This document shows, in pieces, positions 11,235 to 24,420 of a DNA stretch of 64,000 nucleotides. Each line of letters starts with the position of its first letter. The stretch's first letter is position 1. The stretch covers positions 74,038,115 through 74,102,114 of the forward strand of contig NC_052619.1 of assembly GCF_016545825.1 (NCBI RefSeq), written 5' to 3'. Made by a program: the position numbers and the translations under genes. The notes below the pieces were generated by a model. That model saw only the letters and a list, made by a program, of their open reading frames with translations, made no database searches and had not been told where the DNA came from. This stretch comes from Eucalyptus grandis (Eukaryota; Streptophyta; Magnoliopsida; Myrtales; Myrtaceae).

Positions 11235-12386
11235 ATTCTTGGCGAACTTATATGCGGGCGGACTACTCCCTCGGTAACCCGAAGCAATAGTGCTCGGGGT
11301 GTTCGGTTGCTGCCTAGTTGCAACCTCGAACGGACTCTAGCCGGTTGACTCACTCCGCTGCAAGTTGTAGGAGAACTGGGCTATGTCGATCAACTTTGCT
11401 CAATTCGCTTGCATTGTGCTCACATAGTGCTGGAGGTAGATCTCCAAGAGAGCATTGACCCACTCCGTCTGACCGTCGGTTTGGAGATGCAGACTTGTTG
11501 ACATGTTCAGCTCCGACCCCAGCAGCTTGAACAACTCGGACCAAAAACGTCCCGTGAAGCGGGGATCCCGATCGCTCACAATCGTTTGTGGCACTCCCCA
11601 ATACTTCACCACGTGTTTCATGAACAACTTGGCCGCCTCCTCGGCCGGGCAATCCTTTGTCGCAGGCACAAAGGTTGCATACTTTGAGAACCGGTCAACC
11701 ACCACCATTAGAGTTCGACACCCTTCGGACTTTGGCAAGTTGACAATGAAGTCCATGGAAATGCTTTCCCATGGGTGAGTTGGAACGGGAAGTGGCTCCA
11801 GCAAACCCAGCGACGACCGTTGCTCCAGCTTGTCTTGTTGGCAAACTAGACAAGTCTTCACATACGCCTCCACGTCGTCCCACATTTGAGGCCAATAGTA
11901 TCGATCTTCGACAAGGGCCAACGTGTGGTGGATCCCTGGATGACCCGCCCACTTCAAGTCGTGGCACTCGCGCAAGATCTCCCTCCTCAGCTTCCCATGG
12001 AAAGGCACATACAGCCGCCTTCCCTTGGTGTAGAGGAGCTCGTCCTCCCACCAAAATTGCCGGGTCTTTCCCTCCTTGGCATACTCGATGAGGGCTTGAG
12101 CTCTTGGGTCATGCGTCAACTCCTCCTTGATGCGGTCGACCCATGGGCAGCTTGGTCGACTCACCGTGTGGCTCATGAGCTCCGTTCTTCGACTCAGCGC
12201 GTTCGCCACAAAGTTGGCCTTCCCTGGCTTGTACTCCAGCAGTAGTCGAACTTCGCAAGAAAATCCTGCCATCGAGCTTGTTTCGGACTCAGCTTCTTTT
12301 GCGTCTGAAAGTAACTCGTGGCCACATTGTCCGTCCTCACGACGAACTTCGACCCCAGGAGATAGTGCCTCCACGTCCGAAGGCAA
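11235..12386 (-). pseudogene. Chromovirus integrase core
   Basis: Contains the HHCC zinc-binding domain (HDLKWAGHPGIHH ... CLVCQQ) and the DDE core: first Asp in MDFIVNLPKS, second in IVSDRDPRFTGRFW, and the Glu region after TDGQTE. The end of RNase H and the connection domain precede it after a frameshift near 12240. A TGA at about 11400 interrupts the frame where the family has Trp, and a TAG follows around 11340. Both look like G-to-A or C-to-T changes expected from methylated transposon DNA. Confidence 0.9.
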
Positions 12387-13884
12387 TGGACCACCGCGGT
12401 CATCTCCTTTTCTTGAACGGTGTACCGACGCTCGGTGTCGTCTAGCTTGCGTGACTCGTACGCCACCGGATGGCCATCCTGCATGAGCACACCACCAATG
12501 GCAAAGTTTGAAGATCAGTCTCTACCTCATAGGGTTTGGTGTGGTCGGGCAACACCAGCACCAGCTCCTTGGTCATAGCTCGCTTCAATCGATCGAAGGC
12601 TCTTTGGCACCGATCCGTCCACTCCCACGCCTTCTCCTTCTTTAGCAGGTCCGTGAGTGGCACGGTGATGCTTGAGTAGCTCCGGATGAACCACCGGTAG
12701 TAGTTGGTGAGGCCCAAGAACGACCTCAACCCTGGCACCTTTGTCGGTGGCTCCCATTCAACGATCGACTGAATCTTGGCCTTGTCTATGCGCACTCGTC
12801 CACCCCCGACGATGTGCCCCAGGAATGGAACTTCCTTTTGGGCGAAGGCACACTTCTCGCGCTTAACATACAGCTCGTTCTCGCGCAAGACTTGGAAGAC
12901 TTACCTCATATGCTCGACGTGCTCTTCCAACGTCCGACTATAGACCACAATATAATCTAGATAAACCACTACAAACCGATTTAGGAAAGGGTGGAGTACC
13001 TTGTTCATCATTGTACAGAAGGTGGCCGAAGCGTTAGTCAAGCCGAACGGCATCACGAGGAACTCGTAGGATCCATACCGCGTCACGCAGGCGGTCTTTG
13101 GTTCGTCCCCTTCGGCGATCCGAACTTGGTAGTAGCCCGATCGGAGATCCAGCTTGGTGAACCACTAAGCTCCCCCAAGTTGATCAGAGAGATTCGCAAT
13201 GAGCGGGATCGGGTACTTGTTCTTCACAGTCAGTTTGTTCAGTGCCCAGTAGTCGATGCACATCCGAAGTGACCCATCGTGATTCTTTTGGAACAGGACC
13301 GGTGCCCCGAACGGAGCTTTGGACGGTTGTATATAGCCCGCATCGAGCAGCTCCTTGAGTTGCTTCCTCAGTTCTTCCAACTCAGGTGGTGCCATGCGGT
13401 AAGGCGCCATGGCAGGCGGTCGAGCGTCAGGCACAAGCTCGATCCGGTGATCTACCTCCCTTTTGGGTGGCAGCTTCTTCGGCAGCTCCGAAGGCATGAC
13501 ATCCTTGAACGAGTCGAGGATTTGGGCTGCTTCCGTCAGGACTTCCTTCCCTTCACCCTTGCCGTCCTCGATCTTCAAGGCTGCCAGGAAGGTTACTTCT
13601 CCCTTCCTTGTTCCCTTGGTGAGTCGTATTGCCGAGATCATTTTCCGATCATGATCCGACTCACGGTGGACTGGAATCACGCATTGGCTACTCTTGTCCA
13701 ATACGCATATGCACTCGGCGAACGGGATTACAACCGCATGGATTCTATCTAGGAACTTGATTCCAATGACAATATCATAGTCGTCAAGTGGAATTACCTC
13801 TAGAGTTTCTTTGCCCTTCCATGACCCCATTTGTAGCTCTACGTCTCTTGCAACACCGATCGTAGGGACTTCTTTCGAGTTCAT
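12194..13884 (-). pseudogene. Chromovirus reverse transcriptase and RNase H, catalytic motif mutated
   Basis: Runs from the protease-RT linker ([11 protein letters not shown]) through the RT palm: [52 protein letters not shown] and FLGHIV, then RNase H (SRKLDDTERRYTVQEKEM, TDN). The metal-binding YLDD motif reads YLDY: codons at 12949-12963 encode Y-L-D-Y-I and the second Asp is TAT at 12952-12954. That alone should abolish polymerase activity. In-frame stops lie near 13165 and 12901, and there is a frameshift near 12510. Confidence 0.92.
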
Positions 13885-13893
13885 CGTCTTGAG

Positions 13894-14993
13894 CTAGCTA
13901 GCTCCCTTCTCAACCCGTAGGTTAAGTTTCTTCACGGCTTCCTCCGAGATGAAGATGTCGGATGCTCCCGTGTCCACGAGCGCACTCATTGTGGTCACAC
14001 TGATCTTCACGTCCGCGAACATCAAGCCTTTAGGCTCCTTCGCCTTCTTGGCTTTGATCGTGCTAAGGAGTCGCAGCGATCCCAACCGCGCTTCCTCCCT
14101 AGGCTCGTCCTCTTTGCAAAGAGCAGCCAGTTTGGCCTTGTTCGAGCAATCCCGCACCATGTGCGGACCATCGCAAAAGAAACAGCTATACGAGCGTACC
14201 TTCCTTTGCCCACCTCCATTTGGCCTAGCATTAGCCCAGTGAGGGTGAGGACCGCTCGACGATCTAGCTCCAGTCGGGCGATTGTTGAATCTACCCCGAT
14301 CTCCCCCACCAGTGCCTTTGTCCCTTGGACAGGTGTCTGGTTGGGATGTGGAAGGCGACACTTTGTATTCCACGAGCAACTCGGCTACGGTCATGGCCGT
14401 AGTGAGGTCCCCCACGTTGTACCGCTTTAACTCTTACTTCGTCCGTGGCTTGAGACCACCCATGAACTGGTGAAACGCTTCAACTTCGTTCATCGAGGGG
14501 ATTTGGAGCAGCAACTCCGAAAACCCCTTGATGTAGTCGCACACACCACCTTTCTGCTCGAGACGCTTCAGCTCGTCACGAGCTTCCTCTTCCGCGTAAG
14601 CAGGGAAGTAGTTCCGTCGGAACTCCTTGACAAAACCACCCTAGGTCGTGATAGGATTCCCACACCTATCATCCGACCGACGACACCACCACAACAATGT
14701 ACTATCAGCTAAATACATCGATGTAGTGTTTACCCGTGTTTGGTCGTCGTTGATTCCCATGGCTTGGAAGTACCGCTCCATGTACCACAGAAAGTTGTCC
14801 ACGTCCTTGGCCACCCGCGAGCCCCGAAATTCATTTGGCTTCGGCATGTCCACTCGTGGACCCTGCACCGTGATCACATTGTTCACGCGTGCAGCTTGTG
14901 CTTCTGCGGGCTTACCCGTAAGCTCCGCGATCTCCGCGCGCATAGCCGCCATCATGGCCTCCAAGGGTTCGCACCATTGTGACAGTTCCTCCT
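13894..14993 (-). pseudogene. Chromovirus gag C-terminal part and protease
   Basis: Begins in frame with the distal gag piece across the CTCCT target duplication. It holds the capsid region (MPKPNEFRGSRVAKDVDNFL ... FQAMGI), a zinc knuckle CFFCDGPHMVRDC (CX2CX3HX4C, about 14146-14184) and an aspartic protease ALVDTGASDIFIS (about 13957-13980) with the catalytic DTG intact. Stops interrupt it at 14641-14643 (where the family has Trp), near 14432 and at 13894-13896. Confidence 0.9.
14989..14993. repeat. Target-site duplication of nested element, left
   Basis: CTCCT, matched by CTCCT at 29241-29245 immediately after the right LTR. Confidence 0.95.
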
Positions 14994-16892
14994 TGTTGAC
15001 GCCTAAAATTAGTTAGGTTTTATTTAGCTTTATCTAACTTTATTTTATTTTATCTTTTTCGGATAATAAATAAACAAATAACGAAAGAAAAAACAGAAAA
15101 AATAGAAAAAACAGAAAAAAACAGAAAAAGCAGCCCCCACATGGGCCTTCGGCCCATCATCGCCTCAAGCCCGGCCCCTCCGCATCGTCTTCTTCCTCGC
15201 GCCACTGAAGAGCACGCGTAGGCAGGTGCGACGCCGGAGAAGCATGAGCAGATGGTGGTCGCGTGCGAAGCAGAGGGGCAGGTGGCGTCGACGGGACGTG
15301 ACCGGAGGCAGCAATGATGGCGGATGGGACGACGGTCCAACCGGTGGGTCGAAGCCTCGCCGACCGGCCGCTCCCGCGCCTATAAATAGAAGGGAGCCAC
15401 CGTCGACGAAGGGACACATGGACGCCGAGAAGGATCGAAGGCTGCAGATCCTCCAAACCTCCCACTGAGAGACTTCAGACGGGGGGCCGAGGACGAGCAG
15501 GCCGAGATCCGAGAACTCGTGGCCGGAGAAGAGGGGGAGAGATCCGAGTGGGTGGAGGCTGAGCATAGAGATCCCGGAGAGAGAGAGACGGAGCCAGATC
15601 GAGTCGCAGCCCTTGGACACCACCGAGAGACTTCGGGGGGCCGAGGGTTCGCGGCCTCGGATCCGAGCCTCGCCGGGGGGAGAGTCTAGAGAGAGAGGCG
15701 GGAGGGGAAGGAATTCGCGTGGGTCTCGCCGTCGCCGTCCTCGCCCTCGTCGCGCGTCCCGAGCAAGTATCGCGTTGTCCCCATCGCCGTCGCCATCGCC
15801 ATCGCCCCCTCGCATAGCCTGGCCATCTCGCCGTCGCCGTCGTCTCCGCCGTCGTCGCCACCGGAGCTCCTCGCGCGCGTCGCAAACCCTAGGGTTTGCG
15901 ATTTTCCGGTCGCGGCGGATCCGGACCCGAAAATCGGGTAGGGTTCGCGGACGTGGGCGGCGGGAGTCGGGTCGAGTGTTCGGGTTGGATTCGGGTAGGG
16001 TTCGCGGGAGTCGGGTCGCGGAGCGTTTGTCGGGCCGGGTTGTCGGGTCGGGCCGGGTGTCCCTAAACACCCGGCCACGACGCCGTTTCATTAATAAATA
16101 AATAAATAAAAAGGGAAAAAGACGAAAAATCCGAGTCGGGCCCGCATTGCGGGCCCGTTTGCGTTTGGGTCGCCGGCCCGGGTCGAGCCCAACCCGCGGA
16201 TCCGACCCGGGCCGGTTTTGTTTTATTATTTTAATATAAAATAGTATTCTAATAAATAATAAATAAATAATTTATTTTCAAAAAAAAATCAAAAATGTTT
16301 TAATTTCCAGAAAATCAAAAAAATATTAAAAAATGTTGAAAAATGTTTTATTTTTAAAAAAATCGAGAAAAATCAAAAATAATTTATTTTCCAAATATTT
16401 GGAAAAATATTAAAAAATATATTATTTTCCGAAAAATCAAAAAAATCAAAAATATTACATATTTTCGTAAAAAAAATCCAAAAAAATCCCTTTTGTGTCC
16501 AAAAAATTAGAAAATGACTCAAAAATGTTTTTCCTCCCAAAATGCATGGAAAACCCTCGAACATCCAAAAAACCTTAGGATTTAAACAAGATTAGGTACC
16601 GAAAGGGCATTAGTGATTAACTAGTGTAATCAAGTCCCCGATCCTAATTTCTGCAGTTGCGCAGAGTGAGTATTTCTCCCGATATTTCACTTGGGTTTCT
16701 AATCAACCCACCCCAAATCGATTAGTGGCGACTCCAATTTAAAAATTAATTTACAAGTTAAAAACTCGAGACCATTAAGTCGTGAATTGGTGGACTTGGG
16801 AGAGTCCGGGCTTAATAAATTCAGCCGAGCCATTAGCCTCTTTAGGCGCTCCTACCCGATTGCGGGCGCCGAAAAAAAGAGAGGTCGCGACA
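14994..16892 (+). repeat. Nested element 5' LTR
   Basis: 1899 bp, TG...CA. Very AT-rich ends enclose a G+C-rich core (15140-16230). A TATAAATA promoter motif lies at 15381-15388. Long open frames inside the G+C-rich core are compositional. It differs from the 3' LTR mainly by small indels in A-rich runs. Confidence 0.95.
15381..15388 (+). promoter_or_regulatory. LTR TATA box
   Basis: TATAAATA in the 5' LTR; the same motif sits at 27696-27703 in the 3' LTR. Confidence 0.6.
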
Positions 16893-16895
16893 GCT

Positions 16896-16913
16896 TGGCG
16901 ACTCCGCTGGGGA
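16896..16913 (+). promoter_or_regulatory. Primer binding site of nested element
   Basis: TGGCGACTCCGCTGGGGA, three bases after the 5' LTR. Its complement ends in GCCA, as a tRNA 3' end must. Ogre/Tat elements use this type of site (reported as tRNA-Arg); the exact tRNA is inferred. Confidence 0.8.
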
Positions 16914-17423
16914 CCTTGAGGACTTAGGCCATTTTTATCTTTGTTTAAATGCTTTGCTAACTTGGGTCTTTTTCTTTTGTGCAGGGTAATAGCTTAAAGT
17001 TCTATTATGTTAAAATAAAATGTTTTGCGATTATAAACTACTGTGAATCCTTAAATGTTTTAGCACTGCACATGACACACACAACCCGGCCGCCGGACCT
17101 GGGCCGCCATAGGATTTCTAGGATGGTGTTAAGAAAGATACGACCTCGAACGCAAGACTGCGATGTAGAGGTTGCCTTTCTTTTCCCCGAATTTCTTAGC
17201 CGAGGTTAAGGGGGTATGCTGCTAACGCGAGACTGCGACGGGCAGATACCTTTTTAATTTCATCAAGCCTTCTGAGTTAGAAATCGAGCCGCACATCCCA
17301 TGCGCATGTCTTTGTGCTTGCCATTTTTCTTTAAAAGCAAAGTGATTTCTTTACTTTTACTCAGTCTTTTATTTTGGCCCATGGCAATTTAGGATAAGCT
17401 TTTCAAGTCCTAGTTTATATGCG

Positions 17424-18740
17424 ATGGGGAAAGACGATATCCAGTTCATTCCTGCTCCCAAGGCGGAGCTCTTCAGATGGTGGGGTCAATTAGATCAGTT
17501 TGCCCAAGAGCGCATGAAGGCCAAAGTCGATCATCTCCTATCGTTAATTCAAATCACTGTTCGTCCCAAAGTCATACAGGCTATGGCACATTTCTGGTGC
17601 TTGAAGACGACTACTTTTATGTTTGGTGAGTTTGAGCTAACCCCAACTCTAGAAGAATACAGCATCATCACTGGAATGCCTCTCGAGAAAAAGCTTGTTA
17701 AGCCATCGACAGGCTTCCTCCCGTGGCAAGGGTTAGCGCGACTTTTAGGAACGGAAATCCATGTCATGAGACAAGTTCTTGAAGGCAACCATAATACCTG
17801 CCCACTAGAATTCATGAATGTCTGTTTTCAAAATCAGCCTATGACCCAAAAAAAGCGAGATTTTCCTCTGGGCTTTTTGGGCTCATCATTTTCCCCATCA
17901 AAGAAATGTCATAAGTCCTAAGATGGCATGGATAGTTGATCAAATCTTGAGGGGGCAAAATTATGTCAATATGATTTTAACTGAAACATTATTGTCCTTT
18001 AATCGTTTTAAAGACAACACGGAGAAAATCATGCGAGCCTCTCCTGAAATTTTACAAGTATGGTTCTTTTCTCACCTAAGCGAATTCCAAGGCTTCATGC
18101 GATCATCGGAATGAATGACTTCGAAAATCCATTACAAAAATTTATGGTTTTAGGACCATACATTCCCAATCAAAGCTGTTTAAATTGGATAAATTTCCTA
18201 AGAGACCCGGCTCCTGAGGCATTCCAATGGTGTGCTGGTTGGTTCTATGAAAAGAGAGCTCGCTTTGCTTTCAAGCGCCGCCATCCAATTCCATTGCTCG
18301 GCCTCACCGGTGCTTTTTCCTATTTCCCACAACGGGTGGCACGACAGTATGGAGCCCTTCAGGAGATCCCGCCATCTTTCAAGAAGAGGACCCCTCCACT
18401 TCTCTTCACTCATCAAAATTTTGAATACATGGTTGACATTTATGAAGAAGCATGGAACAAGTGCCATCGTAAAAGGATCGTGGTACCGAAGGGCTTGAGG
18501 GAGAAGAAAAAGCCCACCACGCCTCCATGTCCTACATCCACAACCATTGTATCCCGACAAGATGGAAGCCATCGGTCCCTCACTCAATCGGCGAGAGCAG
18601 ACCCAGCACGAGCAAGCGAGCTCATGGAGAGGGATTTGGGAATGGACTGGATGCACACCTCGAGCCAGTTCAAGGAAGCGGGCGTTCTCCAAGAACAAGG
18701 CTCCCCGTCGCATATAAATTGGCAATCATGTGCCCCTTAG
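17424..18740 (+). pseudogene. ORF1 of nested Tat element (DUF7745/plant-mobile-domain-like)
   Basis: Starts at ATG 17424. The first segment (to 17921) has FELTPTLEEYSIITGMPL, a hallmark of the extra ORF found upstream of gag in Ogre/Tat elements. After frameshifts near 17870 and stops around 17920-18110, the frame starting at 18060 continues the same domain (APEAFQWCAGWFYEKRARFA, PIPLLGLTGAFSYFPQRVAR) and ends in a Ser/Pro-rich tail. The role of this ORF1 in the element is unknown. It is broken by at least two frameshifts and an intervening stop-rich stretch. Confidence 0.75.
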
Positions 18741-19219
18741 TGTAAATAGTGTGAAAGTTCTGTCCCATTGTTTAGGGACTCTTGTTTAATATCTAGTATT
18801 TCATTCTGTCTTTTCAATTTCAAGTTCTAGATGTTAGGAGTTGGCAGTCTATAAATCCTCTTTTGATAAATAAAAAAGCAGTTAGACCATTGCCATGGTC
18901 AATCTTTGTTTACTTTCGTGCTCATTCATTGTTTTCGCAACGAACAGGTAACTATAAATCGCCAGCCACCAATCGCTTGCGAATGGCCTCATACAATTGG
19001 GCCCGATCAGAATGATGTACAAAATCGCCTCATTAACATTGAAGACGGCGTAGGACAGATGTCCATTGTCCTTCAACAACTCTCAAGACAAATGAAATCC
19101 ACTCAAGCTGAGCCCAACTCTATAGTTGCCTCAAACACCGTCATGACACCCGCAAATTTGCCATAAAATAGCCAGTACCATAGACAGTTTGAAAGGATCA
19201 TGAAAAAGTTAAGCCAGCT

Positions 19220-19558
19220 GCAGAGCAGAATCCCATGGACCTATCCAATTACGCCGGCATTGAGATCCCTGAAAAACTCAAAGCACCTGAATGCGAAAGG
19301 TATGTTGATACCTCCCGCCCAGAGACCTACTTGCAGGCCTACCTGGTTCGAAGGATGATTCAATCGTACCAATCGAGCTTGACTGGCCCTGCCTTGCGAT
19401 GGTATATTGTCAGGAAGATTAGTCCCCTTAAAACCTGGATGGAACTAATTCATGTTTTTCACCAAGAATATGATATTGGCATCAACCCTGACATAGCCTT
19501 GCCTTACGAAAAACTGATGATTGCGGAGCACAAGGAACCGTTAGTCGCTGAGATATGA
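19220..19558 (+). pseudogene. gag-like segment 1 of nested element
   Basis: The frame from about 19220 reads PMDLSNYAGIEIPEKLKAPE, then SLTGPALRWYI and KTWMELIHVFHQEY. This matches the retrotransposon gag core (LTGxAxxWY ... W ... F). It stops at 19556-19558. A charged, stop-broken region follows to about 20230, with no zinc knuckle. Confidence 0.75.
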
Positions 19559-20251
19559 GAAGATCATGTTAATGAAGCCTTGCATGATAAATGGGCAGCT
19601 AAACAACACCCTGTTACTGGAAAATTTCCCACTAGGAAAGGCAAGGAGCCTTTGTACAAGATCAAAGACAAATAGCCTGTTCAAGACCGGGGCACGACTG
19701 GACGACTCCCCAAGCTTACTCCAAGAGCTAGGGTCCAAAGAATACCAACCCCTATCAACTTAAGAAGTGAATCAGATAGTGAAACTCCAATGTCTCTCAC
19801 TTCCTTTGACAGAATCGAGTTGGCAAAACGAAGGGCCTTACTCAAAAGGTCTGGACCAGAAGCCAAGAAAAGAAAGCCTAAGCAAATCAATGCAGCGTCT
19901 GTCGACGAGCCACCACACCCAAGCTTCAAGCATTCCCAAGAATACAGCTTTGAAGACTTCCCGGCCCTAGAATACAATCCTAAGGACTTCCAGCGTTATT
20001 TCGACAATGAAACTGACGATTCATCGTATAACTATTTTCCTACTCTCATCCGGGGATGAAGGCCCGTCAAAAGAGGAAGCATACGTCTTTATCCGCTACG
20101 ATCCTAACGAAGTACTAAGCTCGTCACCTGACCATGAGGATAGCTTATATGCCTCATCCTCCTTCGGTAATTTTGACCCGGAAGAAAGCAATGGGGTAAT
20201 CTCGATAGAGTCCGGCTTCCCGAAATAGAAAAATTCACCACCGCAATAGAT

Positions 20252-20656
20252 ATGCAGTGGGAAAACCATTGGCCTAACCAAGATACATCAAGCCCGTCTT
20301 GCCCTCGTAGGATCATGAACCCCATAGAAATGTGGGTACCCAATCTCCGCAAGTATAATGGCACAGCTTGTCTCGTGGCCCACTTGCAGTATCTCCATGC
20401 GGAAATGAGTCGGTACTATGGTCCGATGTCGTTCACAACTCAGGCATTCCAAGAAACTCTTACGGGGTCTGCATTGCAATGGTTTATCACAGCAAACATT
20501 TATCTTCTAAAGGATTGGAATGAGCTGACTTCCACATTCTTGCATCGGTACCAAAGCCGGATCGGAACCGAACGCCTTGTGAGAGCTTGGCTCACTTCAC
20601 AAGAAAACCAATGGAAGATTTCCGAGCATATGCGGGGAGGTGGAGGGCTTTCATGA
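20252..20656 (+). pseudogene. gag-like segment 2 of nested element
   Basis: A second copy of the gag core: MWVPNLRKYNGTACLVAHLQ, then ETLTGSALQWFI and KDWNELTSTFLHRYQ. It is similar in layout but clearly diverged from segment 1. The frame shifts after 20630; the following bases (to about 20850) still read like gag in another frame. Two gag cores in one element suggest internal duplication or a fused mosaic. Confidence 0.75.
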
Positions 20657-20849
20657 TGCAAACCCACCCTCAACCGGCTGAAGAGGAGTTAATGAAGCAG
20701 TTCATAGAAGTTTTGTCGCAAGCGGTCTTTGTTGGCTGCATGGGTTAAACTTTCGTAACTTCAACGAGGTAGTCATTGCATGCGAGTACTTCGAGTCTGC
20801 GAAGGCGAGGAATTCAAAGACGCTTAGCTTCAAGACCAGCACTATCAAA

Positions 20850-23800
20850 GCGCTCCTTTACACAGGGGTTTTCATGAGTTTTACTTGTTTTTATAATTTC
20901 ATGTTTCTCATCTTGTCTAGTGTGCTATTGTTGTATTTCCCATCCAAGTATTCTAATGTACAATTATAATATTTTGTTTTGAGAGCATGAGGTAGTACTC
21001 CAAACCTGCCCGGTGATGTTATCCAACCATGAAAAGAAAATATCATCCAAGGAGAATACTGAGGGCTGGGCTTCCTCATGCTTTTTCTCCCCTAAAAACG
21101 TATTTTGAAAATAAAAAATATTTCATCACCCAAAAGCTTTTGTTAAAACAAAATGATAAATTTAATCATGTTTGTCTTTCTGACTCACTCACTTCATGTC
21201 TCAGAAGATCATTCATGTCCCCTTTGACTTAGTGTGATAGGGGGCATTTGAAGCAAGCGCATCAGGTTAACTCGCCAAATTCAAAGACACCATGCCAAGA
21301 AAACAGGGGCAAATAGAAAGAAGCATCCTACACCAAAAAAGGGTAAGTCTTATTCTCTGAATATAATTTAGAAATGATGTCCTTTCTCTTCTATTTACAG
21401 GAAACGAAAAATAGGACGTAATAGGTACAGGCATACGGTTGGAATCAAGCCGTTCCCAAGAGCTCTATACACCCCACCTTGCTCCTGCCCAACTCCTTCA
21501 CAAGCCAAAGCAATATCCTTTCCCCACAATGTGCCTGAGTAACCAGATGATGTGGTTTCATCAACGGGACTTCCAGCTTTGACAAGCCCAGAAGCACAAT
21601 GAGGGGATCTTTTCTCTTTCTTTGAATTGGCTACTGTCAACAGGGAAGAAATCTAGACAATTGAAGTGATCTCGAGCTCCTATTCAAAATGAGGACCTAG
21701 AAACCTGACTCCCTATTCAGACGCATGCTCTCGCAAGAAGTGATTGCCATCAGAGAATTGGAGGTTTTGATTGTCCATCTCAGATTCCATAGAAGCTTGA
21801 GGTACATGACTTTTGCCCAATGATGCTATAGTCAAAGACAGAAGAAAAATTCCACAGAAGGAAGGTGTTGAAGATAAATCGACAACCATCAATCATGCAT
21901 ACATGGCCATGAGTGAGGAAGGCCAATCGAAAGAAATGTCAAACTGTGTCAAGACGAAAAAGCTGTCATCAACATTCAAATATCCCTAGAAGTAAGCAAA
22001 TACAAACTTTGGAGAAGAGTAATTTGGTATCGTTTCCAATACTCCCCACTATTTGAATTCACTTTTGACGTATTTTCCCTATTGACAGGAAACATTGGGA
22101 ATTGAAAACCAAACTTGATGGTCAGTATTGGCCGAGTGAGGTTCATGAGAATGACCCGTATTGAATTCACCTGACTCCGTGTAAAGAAGGACATGTCATC
22201 CAGGAGCCAATTCAGAGAATAATTGACCTAACGAAACAAGGGACATAGGACTTCGTGTCCCCCTTCTCACTTCAGGTTCACCCAATCATCTGCAAGCCAA
22301 TGAAGGGTAAAGTTGTATCGATTCCAGTTATTCGACTCTTGAAAGAGTTCATGACTAACACATTCCCTCTTGTTTGTTGCAGGATCACCTGACTGTCAAA
22401 AGCAAGGATAACAAATCAACGAGAAGCATGTCTTGTTGAAGGATCACTTGACAAGGATAATAATCAATGTGAGACATGACAAACTCTCCTAGATGAAATG
22501 GCGTCTTGAGTAATCACCAAAGCAAATGATAGAAAATCTTCAGGCCTCAACTCACATTTGATTTTGGCCAGACTAATTGATCTACTTGTACATCTTCTCT
22601 TCTGCAGGGGCAAAAACAGAGATGCCCGATCAGATCCCCAACCCCGGCTGATCCTTCATGAGTCATATCCCTAATCAATAGGGACAACTATCGACACCCA
22701 TTTGGGAATAACCCTTTTGATGTTCAAAATTTAACATATTTGGAAACACCATTATGTTAACTCCTAAAGTTGTCAATAGGGTCTTTTTTGAGTCAAAACC
22801 ATTCACTTGTTTTGAAAAGTTCAAACTCCATCATATTCAAAATGTTGCATGTCATTTCCAGATGAATTCTGCATGATGATTTTGTCTGTTTAAGTCACTG
22901 ATTCCACTGAGGATTATTAGAATAGACAGCTAAGTGAAGAATACAAGATTAATTGAGCATGCTTTGGATGAGGAACGTCGAATGATGAAAGGCAAGCCAT
23001 ATCCTACACACAGTCCCCATCTATACACTTGTGAGATGAGTGCGAAGATTCCATGGTTGCGGGGTAAAGAGTTCTCTCGCGAATGGTACGATAACCAAAA
23101 TAGTGAGAGGCATTCCATCGCTCACCCCATTGAGCCCCATACACTGACAAATTCCTGCTATGCTCCCATCAAAGAACCACCCCACACTGGGGCAAATCGG
23201 AGACAAAGCAGCATCACAAGGTGAGAAGAGAGATAGAAATTTTCTTTCTCGCACTTACATCAATCTTCGGGTGTCCTTATTGCATATGAACACTCGCGTT
23301 AATTTAAGTGCCCTAGAATGACGAAGAGCAATTCTTTCTTTACGCACTTGTATCTATTGTACAACTCAATTGAGTCTGTAAATTCACCCTCACATGGAGG
23401 CAAAACAGAAGTTACTGCCATTTAAGCAGCATAGCCTAGAGCGCCTACTGAAGATAAAGACTCAAGAGTCTAATAACGGTGCTTCGATTGAACTTGTCTA
23501 GGCCAGTTCCTCCAACGACAAGAATGAAAAAACATGGGCATAAAAAAGCAGTGTACCTGGTAAGAGCAAGGTCAATGCCCATAAATGAAGAATTGGAATA
23601 AAAATAGGGGCATGAAAAGCGAAGTGTGCCTAGTAAAAGCAAGGCCAATGCCCCCAGATAAAAAAAAAAATCCAACCAAGAAAATGTTGTTGTTGTGGTC
23701 CATAGAACCTCCATTTTATAGTGAGAAGAAAGACTGGTGACAAATGCCAAGGCAATCACCAGCTCTACCTTTTTACACATGAATCAAGCCTACGTTACAT

Positions 23801-24420
23801 CCCCATTGTAAAAGTCTCTTCAGACTAGGGGCACTTCAATTAACGTAGGATTTCATATGTGCATAAGCATCGCTCGAAGAAGTACGAGCAAGATTACTCT
23901 ATCTCTTTTCGTAGGGTTCTTGACTTGTAAACCCGGAGATGATCGTGCAACATTTTCGTCCATCAACTTCGACCTTGATGGTCCCCTCTGATGAGCCACT
24001 GACCAAGACTTCATCATAATTTCAACAAAGACCTCTCACATTGGTAAAGTCGTACCACTTACGAGAATACTCAAACCCCTGCTGACATGATGACAGTGAG
24101 AAGTGTGGTCTTAATAAATCCTGCATCAATGGTCAGGATAGCCTTTTCCATGAGAGTGAGCGAAAAGTCCTTTCAGACTGAAAGTCCCTCATCTGGCATG
24201 CTCAAGACATCTACATTCTAAATAAAGGTTGTCTTTCAAAATCTTCCCCGGTGGAAATCAGATGATGCAAAATTGACAAAATTATCATGCATGAATCTCA
24301 TTTAAACTCATAAATTTACATCATATACAATGATGTGTGCATACTGTGCAAATAGCATACATACTCTTAGAGAGCAGAGATATTGCCGGGTAAGCATATC
24401 TCTATCCACATTTGTCTTAA
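20850..24420 (+). other. Non-coding interior of nested element
   Basis: About 3.6 kb where an autonomous relative would carry pol. All frames are full of stops and I see no DTG, YxDD or integrase motif. A short tandem pair of about 73-bp units with GGGCAT and CAAGG lies near 23510-23660. The region is bounded by gag remnants on the left and tandem arrays on the right. Confidence 0.7.

Noticed and set aside
15165..16091. 308-codon minus-strand frame and overlapping long frames
   Set aside because: Inside the G+C-rich core of an LTR; Arg/Pro/Gly-rich, open in several frames at once, repeated in the 3' LTR. Compositional.
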